The notes beneath the pieces were generated by a model. It was not told the DNA's origin. It made no database searches and was given only the letters and a program-made list of their open reading frames with translations. A program made the translations under genes and the position numbers. Below are positions 53,833 through 64,000 of a DNA stretch of 64,000 bases, piece by piece (position 1 is the stretch's first letter; the number at the start of each line of letters is the position of its first letter). Source of the DNA: Xenoacremonium recifei (lineage: Eukaryota; Ascomycota; Sordariomycetes; Hypocreales; Nectriaceae); assembly GCA_012184525.1 (NCBI GenBank), contig WOFQ01000039.1, positions 1-64,000 of the forward strand, given 5' to 3'.

Positions 53833-56800
53833 TCAGCACGGCTGGAGGTAGTTGCTTGGGACCAGCCCGATGTGGCCATTGCTGCCATGGAGCTCAGCCT
53901 CCCACCATCCGTCGTCTTGGTGCCGCAGGACGGCCAAGTAGTCACCCTTGGCAAAGCCCAGTTCCTCTGGAATGGCGGCTTGGTACATATACAATGCGCG
54001 AGCTGGAGGAGACAAGTTAGCGACGTCTATGCTATAAACGTTCATGGATTGATTGAAGGCACTCACCATAGTGCAGGATAGGTCGTCCATCCCGCGTGTA
54101 AAGACGGGAGGGGTCCGCCACGCTCTTACTACGCTGGCGTGAGCCGCCTCCTCCGCCATCATATAGGCCCATGGCACGAGACTCGGGTCGGCCGCCGCGG
54201 CTTCTCTGCGATCCGTTGGGGTCATCCGCCAGCTGAACGGCCATCTCGCTTCCACCATAGCTACTCTGAGGTCGGTTGTAATCTCTAAAGGACGCCGGCG
54301 AAGGAGCTCGGCTGGTTGGGTGAGGCGAAGCTCCACGGTAGTATCCCTGGTCCATGGAACCACGCTTCTGAGGCGAGCTCATTTGCGAGGGAGGGCGTTG
54401 GCTGGCAGCATATGGGTTGGGAGATGCTGATCTATAGCTCATCCGCGACGACTCATGCATGGAAGGCTGCGGAGACGCGCTTCTCATGGGCTGCGGCGAA
54501 GCTGCCCGGGGCATGTCGTTGCCTCTCGTTCCGGGTCGCGAGATGGGAGAAGTTCCATAACCTCCAGATCCTCCTCGGGTACCAGGTCGTGAGGTAGGAG
54601 ACGTGCCGTACATGGACTCGGGTCGAGACATTTCAGTGGCACGTGTGCCAGACCGAGAGACTGGGGGAACACCGTATCCTCCTGAGCCAGCTCGCGGTGG
54701 CATGTCCGTTGACCGAGTGCCACTTCGAGACATCGGAGACGACGAGTAGCTTCCATTGTCACCGCGATTCATCTGAGCAGACCTAGTGCCGTTTCGAGAC
54801 GGAGATGCACCATTGTAACCCCCAGGAGCTGCTTGGCCAGCTCCGCCAAAGACACTTTGGGCCTGGGTCGTGGCCTTCTTTGTAGCCTCTTTCATCGCCT
54901 TGGAAGTGACGGCTGGTGGCGGAACACCGAGTCGTGAGACCTGGGTCTGCGGATGGTACAGCGGAGGCGGCGTTCCTCGTTTGGCCGCTGCAGCATCACG
55001 GCTGCCAGGAGCTGGGATGGATCGGCTGAGTTCGGCGTCGGATCCGGGGACCGGAGTCGAAATGCCATGATAGTGGTCGGCCGAGATTCGAAGCGACGAT
55101 TGCTTCCCAAGAGTAACACCCTTGAGTTCTGCAAGTGCCAGAGCAATCGGGTCCATCTCCTCCGCGTCCTTGGCTGGCGATCCTTGTCCCTTATTTGTGT
55201 CAGGGTTAGACACAGGGAACACGTTCTGACCAACTCCCAAAGCCAAGCTGGCATTCGCGTCAATAGGTTCCGGGCTCTGAGTGCGGTCTGGCAGCAGGCT
55301 CTGTGGCTCTTGGTTGTAAAGTTGAGGTCGGCGAGGAGAGCCATCTCGGTTGCTAGCTGCATGCCAGGTATTTCGGTTCATTGGGTCGGCGGCCTTGATA
55401 TCCTTCACACTCTTGCGTCGGAATGGGCTATGGCCCTTCAAGAAACCACTCTTCTTCTTCATGACCACCTTCGTTGGGCTTTGCTGCTGGAGAGGCGGGT
55501 CTTCCTTGGTAGGCGAAGTCTTGCCACTGGGTGGTTCCATGCTAGAGAACGACGTCGGGTTCGAGTAATCGCTATGAGAATCTCGGCTGGAGGGTCGGGC
55601 CGACGTAACCTGCGAACTGCGGTCCGACAGGGGTCCAGAAGGTCCAGTTCGGCACAGCATGGTCATGCCATCCATGGGATAAGGATCATGGGGGACTTCA
55701 GCGACAGGACCGTGTTGGTGGACGTCGTATCCTCCTTGTACTGACGGGGGCGCTCCTCTGCGGTACTCATCCACGGAGCGCCGCATCTCATTTGAAGTTC
55801 GTTGGGGCTGCGTACCCGGCTGGGACATCAGCTGAGGCTGAGTTCGCTGTTGAAGGGGCCGAGGCTGCTCCGGGGGAGCAATTTGTCGAGACATATCGTC
55901 ATGGAGGTGATGTCCCGGTTGTTGCATAACTTGTTTCTGAGGGCTGTTCTGACCAGGTGGCTGAGCCCGTTGGCGAAGGGCTGGCTGGTACTGACCAGGT
56001 TGCTCCTGAGGAGGCAACTGAGGAATTGTCCCCGGAGGAGCGAGCTCACGCTTGGAAGCATTCGGGTCCCGATGTGCCAGGTTCGCAGCCAAGGCAGAGT
56101 TCGGGTCATGGTGAGACTCAAAGGTTGATGGCTGTGGCGAGGAAGACCTGAAGGCCGGATTGATGCTTCGGGGGAATTGAGCCACGGAGTAAGCGTCATC
56201 CTCGGAGACTTCCGACTGGCTATCGTTGATATCTCCCCGACAGAAGTTGATGTACTTGGGCGGGTCAGGGATCTCCTGGCCAGTTCCGCGTTCGGAGATG
56301 AAGGTCACAATATCCTGTTCAACATCCATCTTCTCCAACGACAACCGGATCTTCTCGCACGAGGCATCGTCGCTAACGCATACCGTAGATGCGATGTTGG
56401 CAAAGGTCCAGAGGCTGCTCTTTGTGAAATCCAGTCTCTCCTCTTCCAGGTCTTGGAACTTGTCAGCAGCCGCCTTCCACTCTCGATTCCATCTAGCTGT
56501 GGTCTCCTCGAGAGCTTTGACGGCGGCCTCATAATCAGTATTTGATGTTGCGAGGCTGATTTGCGTCTTCTCCAGCTTGGCCTTGTTGCGTCGCTCTTCC
56601 TGGCCCATCACCATGTGGCCTTGGGCCAGATAGCCCTTGATCTTAAGGCACTCTTGCTCGTACTTGTCTCGGGTCTAGGAGGGCGTTAGGCAGGACTGAC
56701 AAAAGCTTCTTTTTTCTTACCTTGTTAACATGATTTGTTTGCTGGGTCTTTGTCTTGAGAAGCTTCTCAACCGTGCCCTGCACAATCTTCCGACGCTCCT

Positions 56801-57269
56801 TCATGCCTCCAGCAAAGGCGGCAAGCGGCTCCTCGAGCTCGGTCTTCATCTGAGCAGATATGTTTGCATGTTGCTTTGCCATTTGCTCGACTTCGCCTCG
56901 GAGGGTGTCCAGGGATATCTTGAGGGTTCCGGTCTCCTGGGTACCGAGCGGTTTCCGGCAGAGACTCATGAGTTTTCGGGCGTATTCCTCTTCGATCGAG
57001 GCTCGTGCTATAGATAAAGCGATGAGAAACTCCATTATTCCATGTTTCTCGTTTAGCAAACTTACCTCCATAGAATGTCCGTAACTCATCGCAGGTTTGC
57101 TTAGCACCTGCCATGCGCGCCAGCAGAGGAGACACTCCTGCATCTTCTTTACCCCAGAAGTTGTTTGCAACTACCAGAAAGAACTGTCAGCCAAACTTGA
57201 AATATCGGAAATGGTGCGATACTCACACGACAGCGCAACGGCTGGAGGCTCCGCCGTAGCGGCAGGCAT
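53833..57269 (-). CDS. F-BAR/SH3 cytokinesis protein (Cdc15/Imp2/Hof1-like)
   Basis: A 1,070-residue membrane-bending scaffold of the contractile ring and septum. Exons: 57269-57227, 57170-57066, 57007-56721, 56674-54067, 54002-53833 (3,213 bases, in frame). Residues about 14-260 are the F-BAR domain: FANNFWGKEDAGVSPLLARM, IEEEYARKLMSLCRKPLG, QTNHVNKTRDKYEQECLKIK and LEEERLDFTKSSLWTFANI. A long disordered Pro/Ser/Gln region follows, with five SR-x-GTR repeats (about 54520-54800) and many SP sites. The C-terminal SH3 domain (about 1012-1070) reads RALYMYQAAIPEELGFAKGD, DDGWWEAEL and GLVPSNYLQ. Exon 1 is only 43 bases and is joined by a GTGAGT donor to a conserved FANNFW acceptor. Layout matches Cdc15/Imp2/Hof1. 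Phosphoregulation of the disordered part is known for Cdc15 and likely here. Confidence 0.9.
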
Positions 57270-58053
57270 CTTGGGCGGTGCGTAAAGATGCAAACAATCT
57301 GATGCTATAACGTGATGGAACGGTGAAGAATTTAGTCAAGCAGATAAAGGAACCAGCCTCGGTCGCTTCTTCTCCAATTTTGGGAGGAAGAAATGGGAGG
57401 AATTCGCGCCAGTGCCGTAGTGTTGAGTAGGTAGAACACGTTATCCTGCGGAGTAGGCCATCTTTGGAGACCATGTCTTTGTTTGCACTGACTTGGCCGT
57501 GGTTGGCGGGGCAACGGCCTCCCCATAGTTTGCACGTGACCCGGGCTGCGTGACTGGATCCAGTTGAGCGGGCCGGAACATACCGTCCTCCAGAGTGCAT
57601 TGTCATTTTCAGTGCCTTCTCTTGACAACTACCGTGACGAGATATCGATACTCCAGAGATCCATCACACTTCGACCCCCAGAATCCTCGCTGCTTGCTGT
57701 CGGACCGCCCCTCGGCTCCCCCCCAGCTTTCTCTTGCTTCTTTCTGGTGCCCTGCGCCAGCCTCCTCCGACAACCACGGCGAGACTTCCACGTTCATCGA
57801 AGCCCTCGTCATCCTCGAGTCTTTCCCCCTCCTCGACCTCTCCCTCCGTTGCACGGCCGCGTCTCCTCGAGCCCCCCCTCTCGATCTCCCGGCCGGTGCA
57901 TCTCCTCCCTACAGCGGCTCCCCCATGTAGGCACTCTCGTCTGGCCACATCTCCAGTCTCATCAGCTCGCTTCCTGGGCCTGCCCGCCTACCTGCCTCTC
58001 CTCCAAGGGCAGGCGCTCCTCCATCGACATTCCACCCTCCTCAATATCACTCC
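57270..58053. promoter_or_regulatory. Shared divergent promoter region, F-BAR gene / NOT1
   Basis: 784 bp between the two divergent start codons. The NOT1-proximal half (about 57660-58050) is C-rich with TCCTC and CCTCC tracts, as in fungal leaders. Open frames in it (for example from 57564) have Pro/Ser/Leu bias and no recognised protein. TATA boxes were not identified. Confidence 0.6.
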
Positions 58054-61000
58054 ATGGTCCCACCACCTCGAGCGGGATCATTCTCACCCAATCCTGCGCA
58101 GACTCTTCAGACGGGATCCAACCACTCACCGCACCCGTCGCAGGCTGCGATCCTCAGCGCTGGCGCAAGCCCCAGCGCCAGCAGCCCGACAGGGACCAAC
58201 TCCCTGACAAAGATCGTTGTCGCCCAGGTCTATCTCCTGCTTAGCACCATCAAGGAGGATAAGGACCGCGCCAAGTGGGAGTTGCAGGTTGATCAATTGC
58301 GCAAGGTGAGCTCGCGCCCTCCCCGCCTCCCTTCCCCCACTCCCTCGCCTCGAGGCTGACCTGAAGTAGCTCATCGATGAACACGGTATGGAAGTCTTCT
58401 CTCGATACTTCACCCGGCTAGTCGCCGCAAATGCGGCGCAGATATTTCCCAGCCTCAACCGGCCGGCTACGGCTGCGGGCAACTACCATATTCTCGTCGG
58501 CGAGATAAGGAAGATTTCGCACGAGCCCGAACAGGCCAGCAAGATCGCCGAGTCAATCGAGAGTGGTACCGAAGAGATCTTCCGCGACTTTGACCTCTCT
58601 ACTTTCATGGAGCACTTCAAACTCGATGCTCTTGAAAAGACTCTGCTCGCGCTGGCCTTCAAGCCCTTGTCCCGCTCCGACCTCAAGACCAAAGGTACAT
58701 CCTGTACCCCAAAACCCAAAGCATTTTATTGTGAGGAGCATGTGACTAATGTGGAGGACCTTCAGCCGATGCAATCCTGTCTACTAACTTCCCAACCTTC
58801 ATTGATATGATCTCTCGACCTGACTTCGAAGCTCACGCCGATTTGGGACCCGATTTCGTCGCGCTCATCGTCGACCGGTACATGCAATATCACCCCCCAA
58901 GCTTCAACGCTACTTCGAGGCGGGATCTCCAGACCTATGTTACGAGGCGGTATATCAGTGTGGACCAGGCTCCTCCATCAGAAGTTCTCGCAGCTTTGGA
59001 TCTGGGAAGAGTTCTCACGGAGCGGCCCTCTAATGCACTGGCCCGCCTCATCCAAAAGACAGGTTCTGATTTCACACGAGACGAAGAGACATGTTTCTCG
59101 TACCTTCAGAATCGTCCCAGCAACTTACAGCTCAGCCCCGACCAAGTATCCGCCGCACTCACCTTCACCACCATCTCTCAAACCCCCCAACATGAACCCA
59201 GTATCTTGGTCGCAGCCCTCCGCCGAATTCTCCCCAAGACATTTGATTGGATGGAGGTCATCGCGTGTTTCGATCAAGCGTCCGCTCGCATATCTGCAAA
59301 GCAGTTTCTTCGTCTATACAGGGCTCTGCTCCCTATCGCCCAAGAACAGAGACCTGGGTTCGACATTCAGCGACTTTGGGGCGGTGCGTGGGCCGAGCCT
59401 GAGGCACAATTATCCTTCGTCAGTGCCTATGCGTCTCTGACGCCGGATGAGCTTGATGCCACGACGATACCAGGACTCCATAGGAGCATCACCATCGAAG
59501 ACTACGCCGACTCTCCGCCTAATGTGCGTGAGCGAGCGATGGTCGCTGTCAAGCACCCCCTGGTTTCCGTCGCAGCACTCTCGGCAATCTTCAACGTGGC
59601 TCTCAGCTCGGTCCATGCCTCTCAAAGCGTCGAGGCTAAGCGACTGTTCCAGGAGGTAGTCGTTCCAAACCTCGATATCTTCTTGGTATCGGCTTTCGAG
59701 GTCCCTCGGCAGTCCTGGGCTACCATGGCTGTCGACACCCTGAACTCCCTCTTCGAGAACTTCCTCTACAAGCGGTCTCCCCAATACGATTTCGTCCTCG
59801 ATAGCTTGTGGAAAAAGGACAAGGATTGGGTGATTCAGCGCCTCATCGATGCTCATGCTGTGAAGCCCGTTGATCTGCCGTTAGTCTTCGAACATGCAGC
59901 GAAGCACAATTGGCTTGATCAGCTTGTGTACTTGCCGAACGGCTTTGGAATCGATCTTGCAGCGCTGGCTCACGCAGAAGGCTACCTTGACCTCACAGCC
60001 TGGGCTCGAGCTAACCAGGAGAGGAGCAATGAGATGTCCAGAACTCTACTCCAGTTTCTCCTCATCAAAGCCAACCTCGAGATGTCTTTCCAACGACCCC
60101 CCGATGGACAGCCACCGGTCAAGGCTACCACTACTCTACAGGTCCGAACGGTCTCGGCACTCCTGCAAATTCTCGAAGACTTTCTACCCAAAGCACCTGT
60201 CCCGGACCTGATAGTCGTTCAACGCCACTGTATCACTGCTTACCCCCGCTTAATCAACTATGGCGAAGGCTACGACGATATCATCAACCAGAACGGCAAG
60301 GACGGCAACGCTCTACCTGTAGCTGCCAATTCGAAGATGGAGGAGCATTACAAGAAAATGTACAGCGATGAGATCCAGGTCCGCACGATCGTCGAGGTCC
60401 TTGACAGCTATAAGCATTCTCGGGCCCCATTGGATCAGGATGTTTTCGCATGCATGATTCATGGACTCTTTGACGAGTACAATCATTTTGCCGATTACCC
60501 GCTTGAGGCCCTGGCTACTACGGCGGTCCTCTTCGGTGGCATCATATCCCACAAGCTGATCTCTGACTTACCACTGAAGATCGGACTGGGAATGATTCTC
60601 GAGGCTGTTCGTGATCACCCTCCGGACAATCCGATGTACAAGTTCGGTCTGCAGGCGTTGATGCAGCTTTTTGTTCGCTTCAGAGAGTGGCCAGGGTTCT
60701 GCAAACAGCTGTTGCAAATCCCTGGTCTTCAAGGGACTGAAGCTTACAAGAAGGCAGAAGACGTTGTCCGTGACCATGAGGACGAGCTTGTTCGAGGCCG
60801 GAATGGTGCTGGGACGCCTCATGGGCTTACTTTCAGCCCGGACGCGCTGACTAACGGCAATCCGGACGAACAGGCTGTTGGCGAACGTCAGGCACCAGCT
60901 TTCAGTGCTATCAACATTGATCCACCGCCCTCTAACATGAGCTCTGAAGCTCCTACCGAGAGTGATCAAGACAAGGTCCAATTTGTTCTCAACAATATTA

Positions 61001-64000
61001 CTGAGAACACTCTGCAGGCCATGTGTAAGGAGCTCCGTGATATGGTGGAACGGAAGCATCAGCAGTGGTTTGCTGCGCACCTTGTTGAGGAGCGAGCCAA
61101 GATGCAACCCAACTACCACAAGGTTTACCTTGAATTGGTCGAGTTATTCGAGGACAACATGTTGTGGAGCGAGGTGCTTCGAGAAACATATATCAGCGTC
61201 GCTCGCCTCCTGAACGCTGAGGCTACCATCCAGAACTCTACCGAACGTTCTCATCTCAAGAACCTTGGTGGTTGGCTTGGTCTCTTGACCCTCGCTCGAG
61301 ATCGCCCCATCAAGCACAAGAACATTGCCTTTAAGCAACTGCTTATCGAAGCCCATGACACCAAGAGACTGATTGTCGTCATCCCGTTTGTCTGCAAGGT
61401 GCTCATCCAGGGCGCTTCTTCCTCGGTTTTCCGCCCTCCAAACCCATGGCTCATGGATATTATCCATCTTTTGATTGAGCTGTATCATCACGCGGAACTA
61501 AAGTTGAACCTGAAGTTCGAGATTGAGGTTCTGTGCAAGGGGCTCAATTTGGACCACAAGAGCATCGAACCTTCTGGTGAAATTCTGAACCGCATTATCG
61601 AAGAACCTGCTGTCGATATCCTCCAACCTGATCAAATCGACGCTTTCGAAAGCATGTCCCTTAACGGCATGGGTTCTACGGTTGGCACAGGTCTGTCGCC
61701 TCAATCTATGGCCATCCAGATACCCGACCTGGGACCTCTAATCAGCATTCCGCCTACCAACGAGATGGTTGTGAGCACCAGTCGGCTACACGACATTGTC
61801 CGTAGCGCACTGGGCCGCGCCATAGGGGACATCATTCAGCCAGTCGTCGATCGGTCGGTAACTATAGCGGCGATTTCCACCCAACAGATGATACATAAGG
61901 ACTTTGCTACGGAGATAGATCCTAACCGCCTGCGTTCTTCTGCCATCAACATGGTCAAGGCCACTGCCGGTAGTCTCGCTCTGGTCACGTCCAAGGAGCC
62001 TCTGCGAGCCAACTTCACCAATTATATGCGGAACATGTCCAACGATCTTCCGCAAGGTCTCCCTGAGGGCACAATCATTATGTGCGTGAATTCCAACCTG
62101 GAACTGGCTTGCAACATCATCGAGAAGCAAGCCGAAGAAAGGGCGGTCCCCGAAATCGAGGAGATGCTCGAACCTGAACTGGAAGCTCGCCGACGACACC
62201 GCATCCAGTCCCCCAATGAGCCCTACGTGGATCCCAACTTCAACCGATGGGCTATGGCGATTCCCAACCCTTACAAGCTGTCGCCTAACTTGACCGGCTT
62301 GAACCCAGAACAGATGGCCATCTATGAAGATTTCGCGAAGCAGCCTCGCAGCACATCTATTGCCGCTCCCTCCCATGGGCCCTCAGCTTCTGACGCGACT
62401 CGATCCATTGCCAATGAGGTCTTGCAGGAGCAACAGTTCCCTGCCATCCCTAACATCCCAACTCCGGCGGAAACCCCAGCGTTGCAACACCTTGGGCCCC
62501 AGATGCAACCCTACGGCCCGATGCATGGCGCCAATGCTAACAACATGGCGAATGGACGGGCTCCCGGGTTCCCCATGGATGTTCGTGCTCTCGCTGAGCG
62601 TGTGAACAAGCTCCTACAGGAGCTCATCCGAGTGGCTGGCGAAGCTCACGAGGAGCACTTCATCGGCCTCCCCAGGCCTCATCCTGTACTTGACGTTGTC
62701 GATGCGCTTGTGCAGTTGATCATCAAGACGTCGCAGAACTCGGAGGAGTTCACGTTTTACGCGGCCGAACAAATCACCTCGCTCCTCTTCCAGGGTCTCG
62801 AGGATAACTTGACCCTTGAGAGTCTCACTCATGTGCTTGAAACTCTGAGGAAGATATCTGGCGCGCCCCTGAATGCTCGAGTTCGCTCTACATTCAGCCA
62901 GCAGCCAGGTGCAACTTTCCTCAGTCTTCCACTTCTCAGTGCACTGATTCAAACCGACTTGCTCGACTGGAGAAATATCGACTTGGCCATGTCTAAGGCA
63001 TTGGACGCTCGCAAGGACGGTTCTCTCGAGTTCTTGGAGCATATGCTAGATATGTCCATTCTTGCTCACCGACCGATTGCTCTATGGGCCGACCTTGTCC
63101 GAACTCTGGAAGCTTCGTGGGCGTGGATTAACGAAGACGCTGAATCGGCAGTTGGACAGCGGTTGAAGACCAAACTGCTAGGCCCCAACCCCTTCCCACC
63201 TAAAGATGCCGAGGATCAAGATCGAATTAGACAGGATCTGATGGAGTATGTCTTTGAGGAATGGGTTCATCTTTGCAACAACCAGAACGCCTCAGATAAG
63301 GTGACTGGTATTTTCCTGCAGCAGCTGCGGGTGAAGGAAGTGATTCGAAACCGCGACGACTTCTTCCTCTTCGTGCGAATCGCCATCGATATCTCCATCC
63401 ACCGGTTCGAGCAGATTGTGCACTCCGGTGCAGTCGCTGACGCCTACGTGTGGATCGACGGTCTCGCAAAGCTGATCGGTTGTCTCATTAAGATGCAGCC
63501 TGACACGACGGCATCGCGAGCCTCGTTTGTTGACTCGACGCTCACCCTCATCACGTTGGTTCTCAACCATCATGCCGTAAAGCGCGGCGATCGGTTCAAC
63601 CAACGGGTTTTCTTCCGACTCCTCTCGGTGATTCTGCACGAATTCCATGCAGCCTCGGAAATTCTATCTCCTGAAGAGCGAGGCGAAATTTTGGTCAGGG
63701 TGGCGTCCAGATTTGTAGCCTTGGGCCCTGCCCATGTCCCGGCCTTCGTTTACGGCTGGTTGTCACTCATCCAACATCGGGCTTTCCTCCCTGCTCTGCT
63801 TCAGTTGCCCGACGAGGCTGGCTGGAAGCTATTTGCCGACCTTCTGTGCCAACTCCTTGATATTCTTGGAGAGCAGCTGAAGGCGCTAGAGGTGTCCAAT
63901 GTTGCCAAGGAGATTTATCGAGCCACGCTCAAGCTTCTTGTGCTCTTGCAACATGACTTCCCGGAATTTGTTGCCGCCAACCACATGCGACTCTGTGCCA
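58054..64000 (+). CDS. NOT1: CCR4-NOT scaffold subunit NOT1 (3' end beyond window)
   Basis: Central scaffold of the CCR4-NOT deadenylase complex, acting in mRNA decay and translational repression in the cytoplasm. Exons: 58054-58305, 58370-58694, then 58766 to the window edge (about 1,937 residues present; orthologues are usually 2,100-2,400). The N-terminal HEAT region begins at LTKIVVAQVYLLLSTIKEDK. The CAF1-binding MIF4G-like domain is at about 60960-61550 (NNITENTLQAMCKELRD, LYHHAELKLNLKFEIEVLCK). The DUF3819 (CNOT9-binding) region follows at about 61780-62200 (RLHDIVRSALGRAIGDIIQP, TSKEPLRANFTNYMRNM). NOT1's C-terminal SHD, which binds NOT2/NOT3, starts later and is cut off. The start is the first in-frame ATG before the conserved region; an upstream coding exon cannot be excluded. 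Codon use and length look fully functional. Confidence 0.95.

Noticed and set aside
1..64000. CRISPR arrays, bacterial operons and prokaryotic signals
   Set aside because: Genes have spliceosomal introns and fungal families. No spaced identical repeats of CRISPR form were found.

Overview
The window is filamentous-ascomycete nuclear DNA. The evidence is short GT-AG introns (about 45-75 bp, two of them GC-AG), F-BAR/SH3, NOT1, PSTAIRE-kinase and FluG-type proteins, a PTH11/rhodopsin-like membrane protein, and a nuclear tRNA-Ser with a long variable arm and a poly-T terminator. The protein set fits Sordariomycetes, probably Hypocreales such as Fusarium or a relative. This placement is inferred from family content, not from any database search.

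The window has two halves. Roughly 1-33 kb looks like accessory sequence. It has AT-rich spacers, dispersed TTAGGG-containing repeats, broken genes (SNF2-like helicase, HpcH/HpaI aldolase, MFS transporter) and genes that tend to be variable between strains. These are two NmrA-like reductases, a five-exon amino-acid/choline/GABA-type permease, a PTH11/rhodopsin-like seven-helix protein, a FluG-like amidohydrolase/glutamine-synthetase fusion, a 13-exon argininosuccinate synthase, a 3,181-residue DUF3638/DUF3645 protein with P-loop and DEAH motifs, and an uncharacterised glycosylated-looking membrane protein.

A tRNA-Ser(AGA) at 33.6 kb sits near the change of character. From about 35 kb to the end the genes are conserved housekeeping or cell-cycle genes: a Cdc2-type CDK, a PCL-type cyclin with a very long pyrimidine-rich leader, a three-HMA-domain Cu(I) P1B-ATPase, a small protein with a possible permuted-papain His/Cys pair, an APH-like kinase, a Cdc15/Imp2-type F-BAR/SH3 cytokinesis protein, and the start of the CCR4-NOT scaffold NOT1, cut by the window edge. 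The CDK and cyclin lie 7.5 kb apart on the same strand with no convincing gene between them. The F-BAR gene and NOT1 are divergent and share a 0.8-kb promoter region.

Exon structures were worked out by hand from splice signals, reading frame and protein-family continuity. Every coding total given closes in frame. The observations most worth following up are the repeat-containing Pro/His/Gln-rich frame that runs 124 codons directly into the CDK, the helicase-like motifs in the giant DUF3638 protein, the intron-dense and partly divergent argininosuccinate synthase among decayed genes, and the repeat-bounded break-up of the SNF2-like gene.
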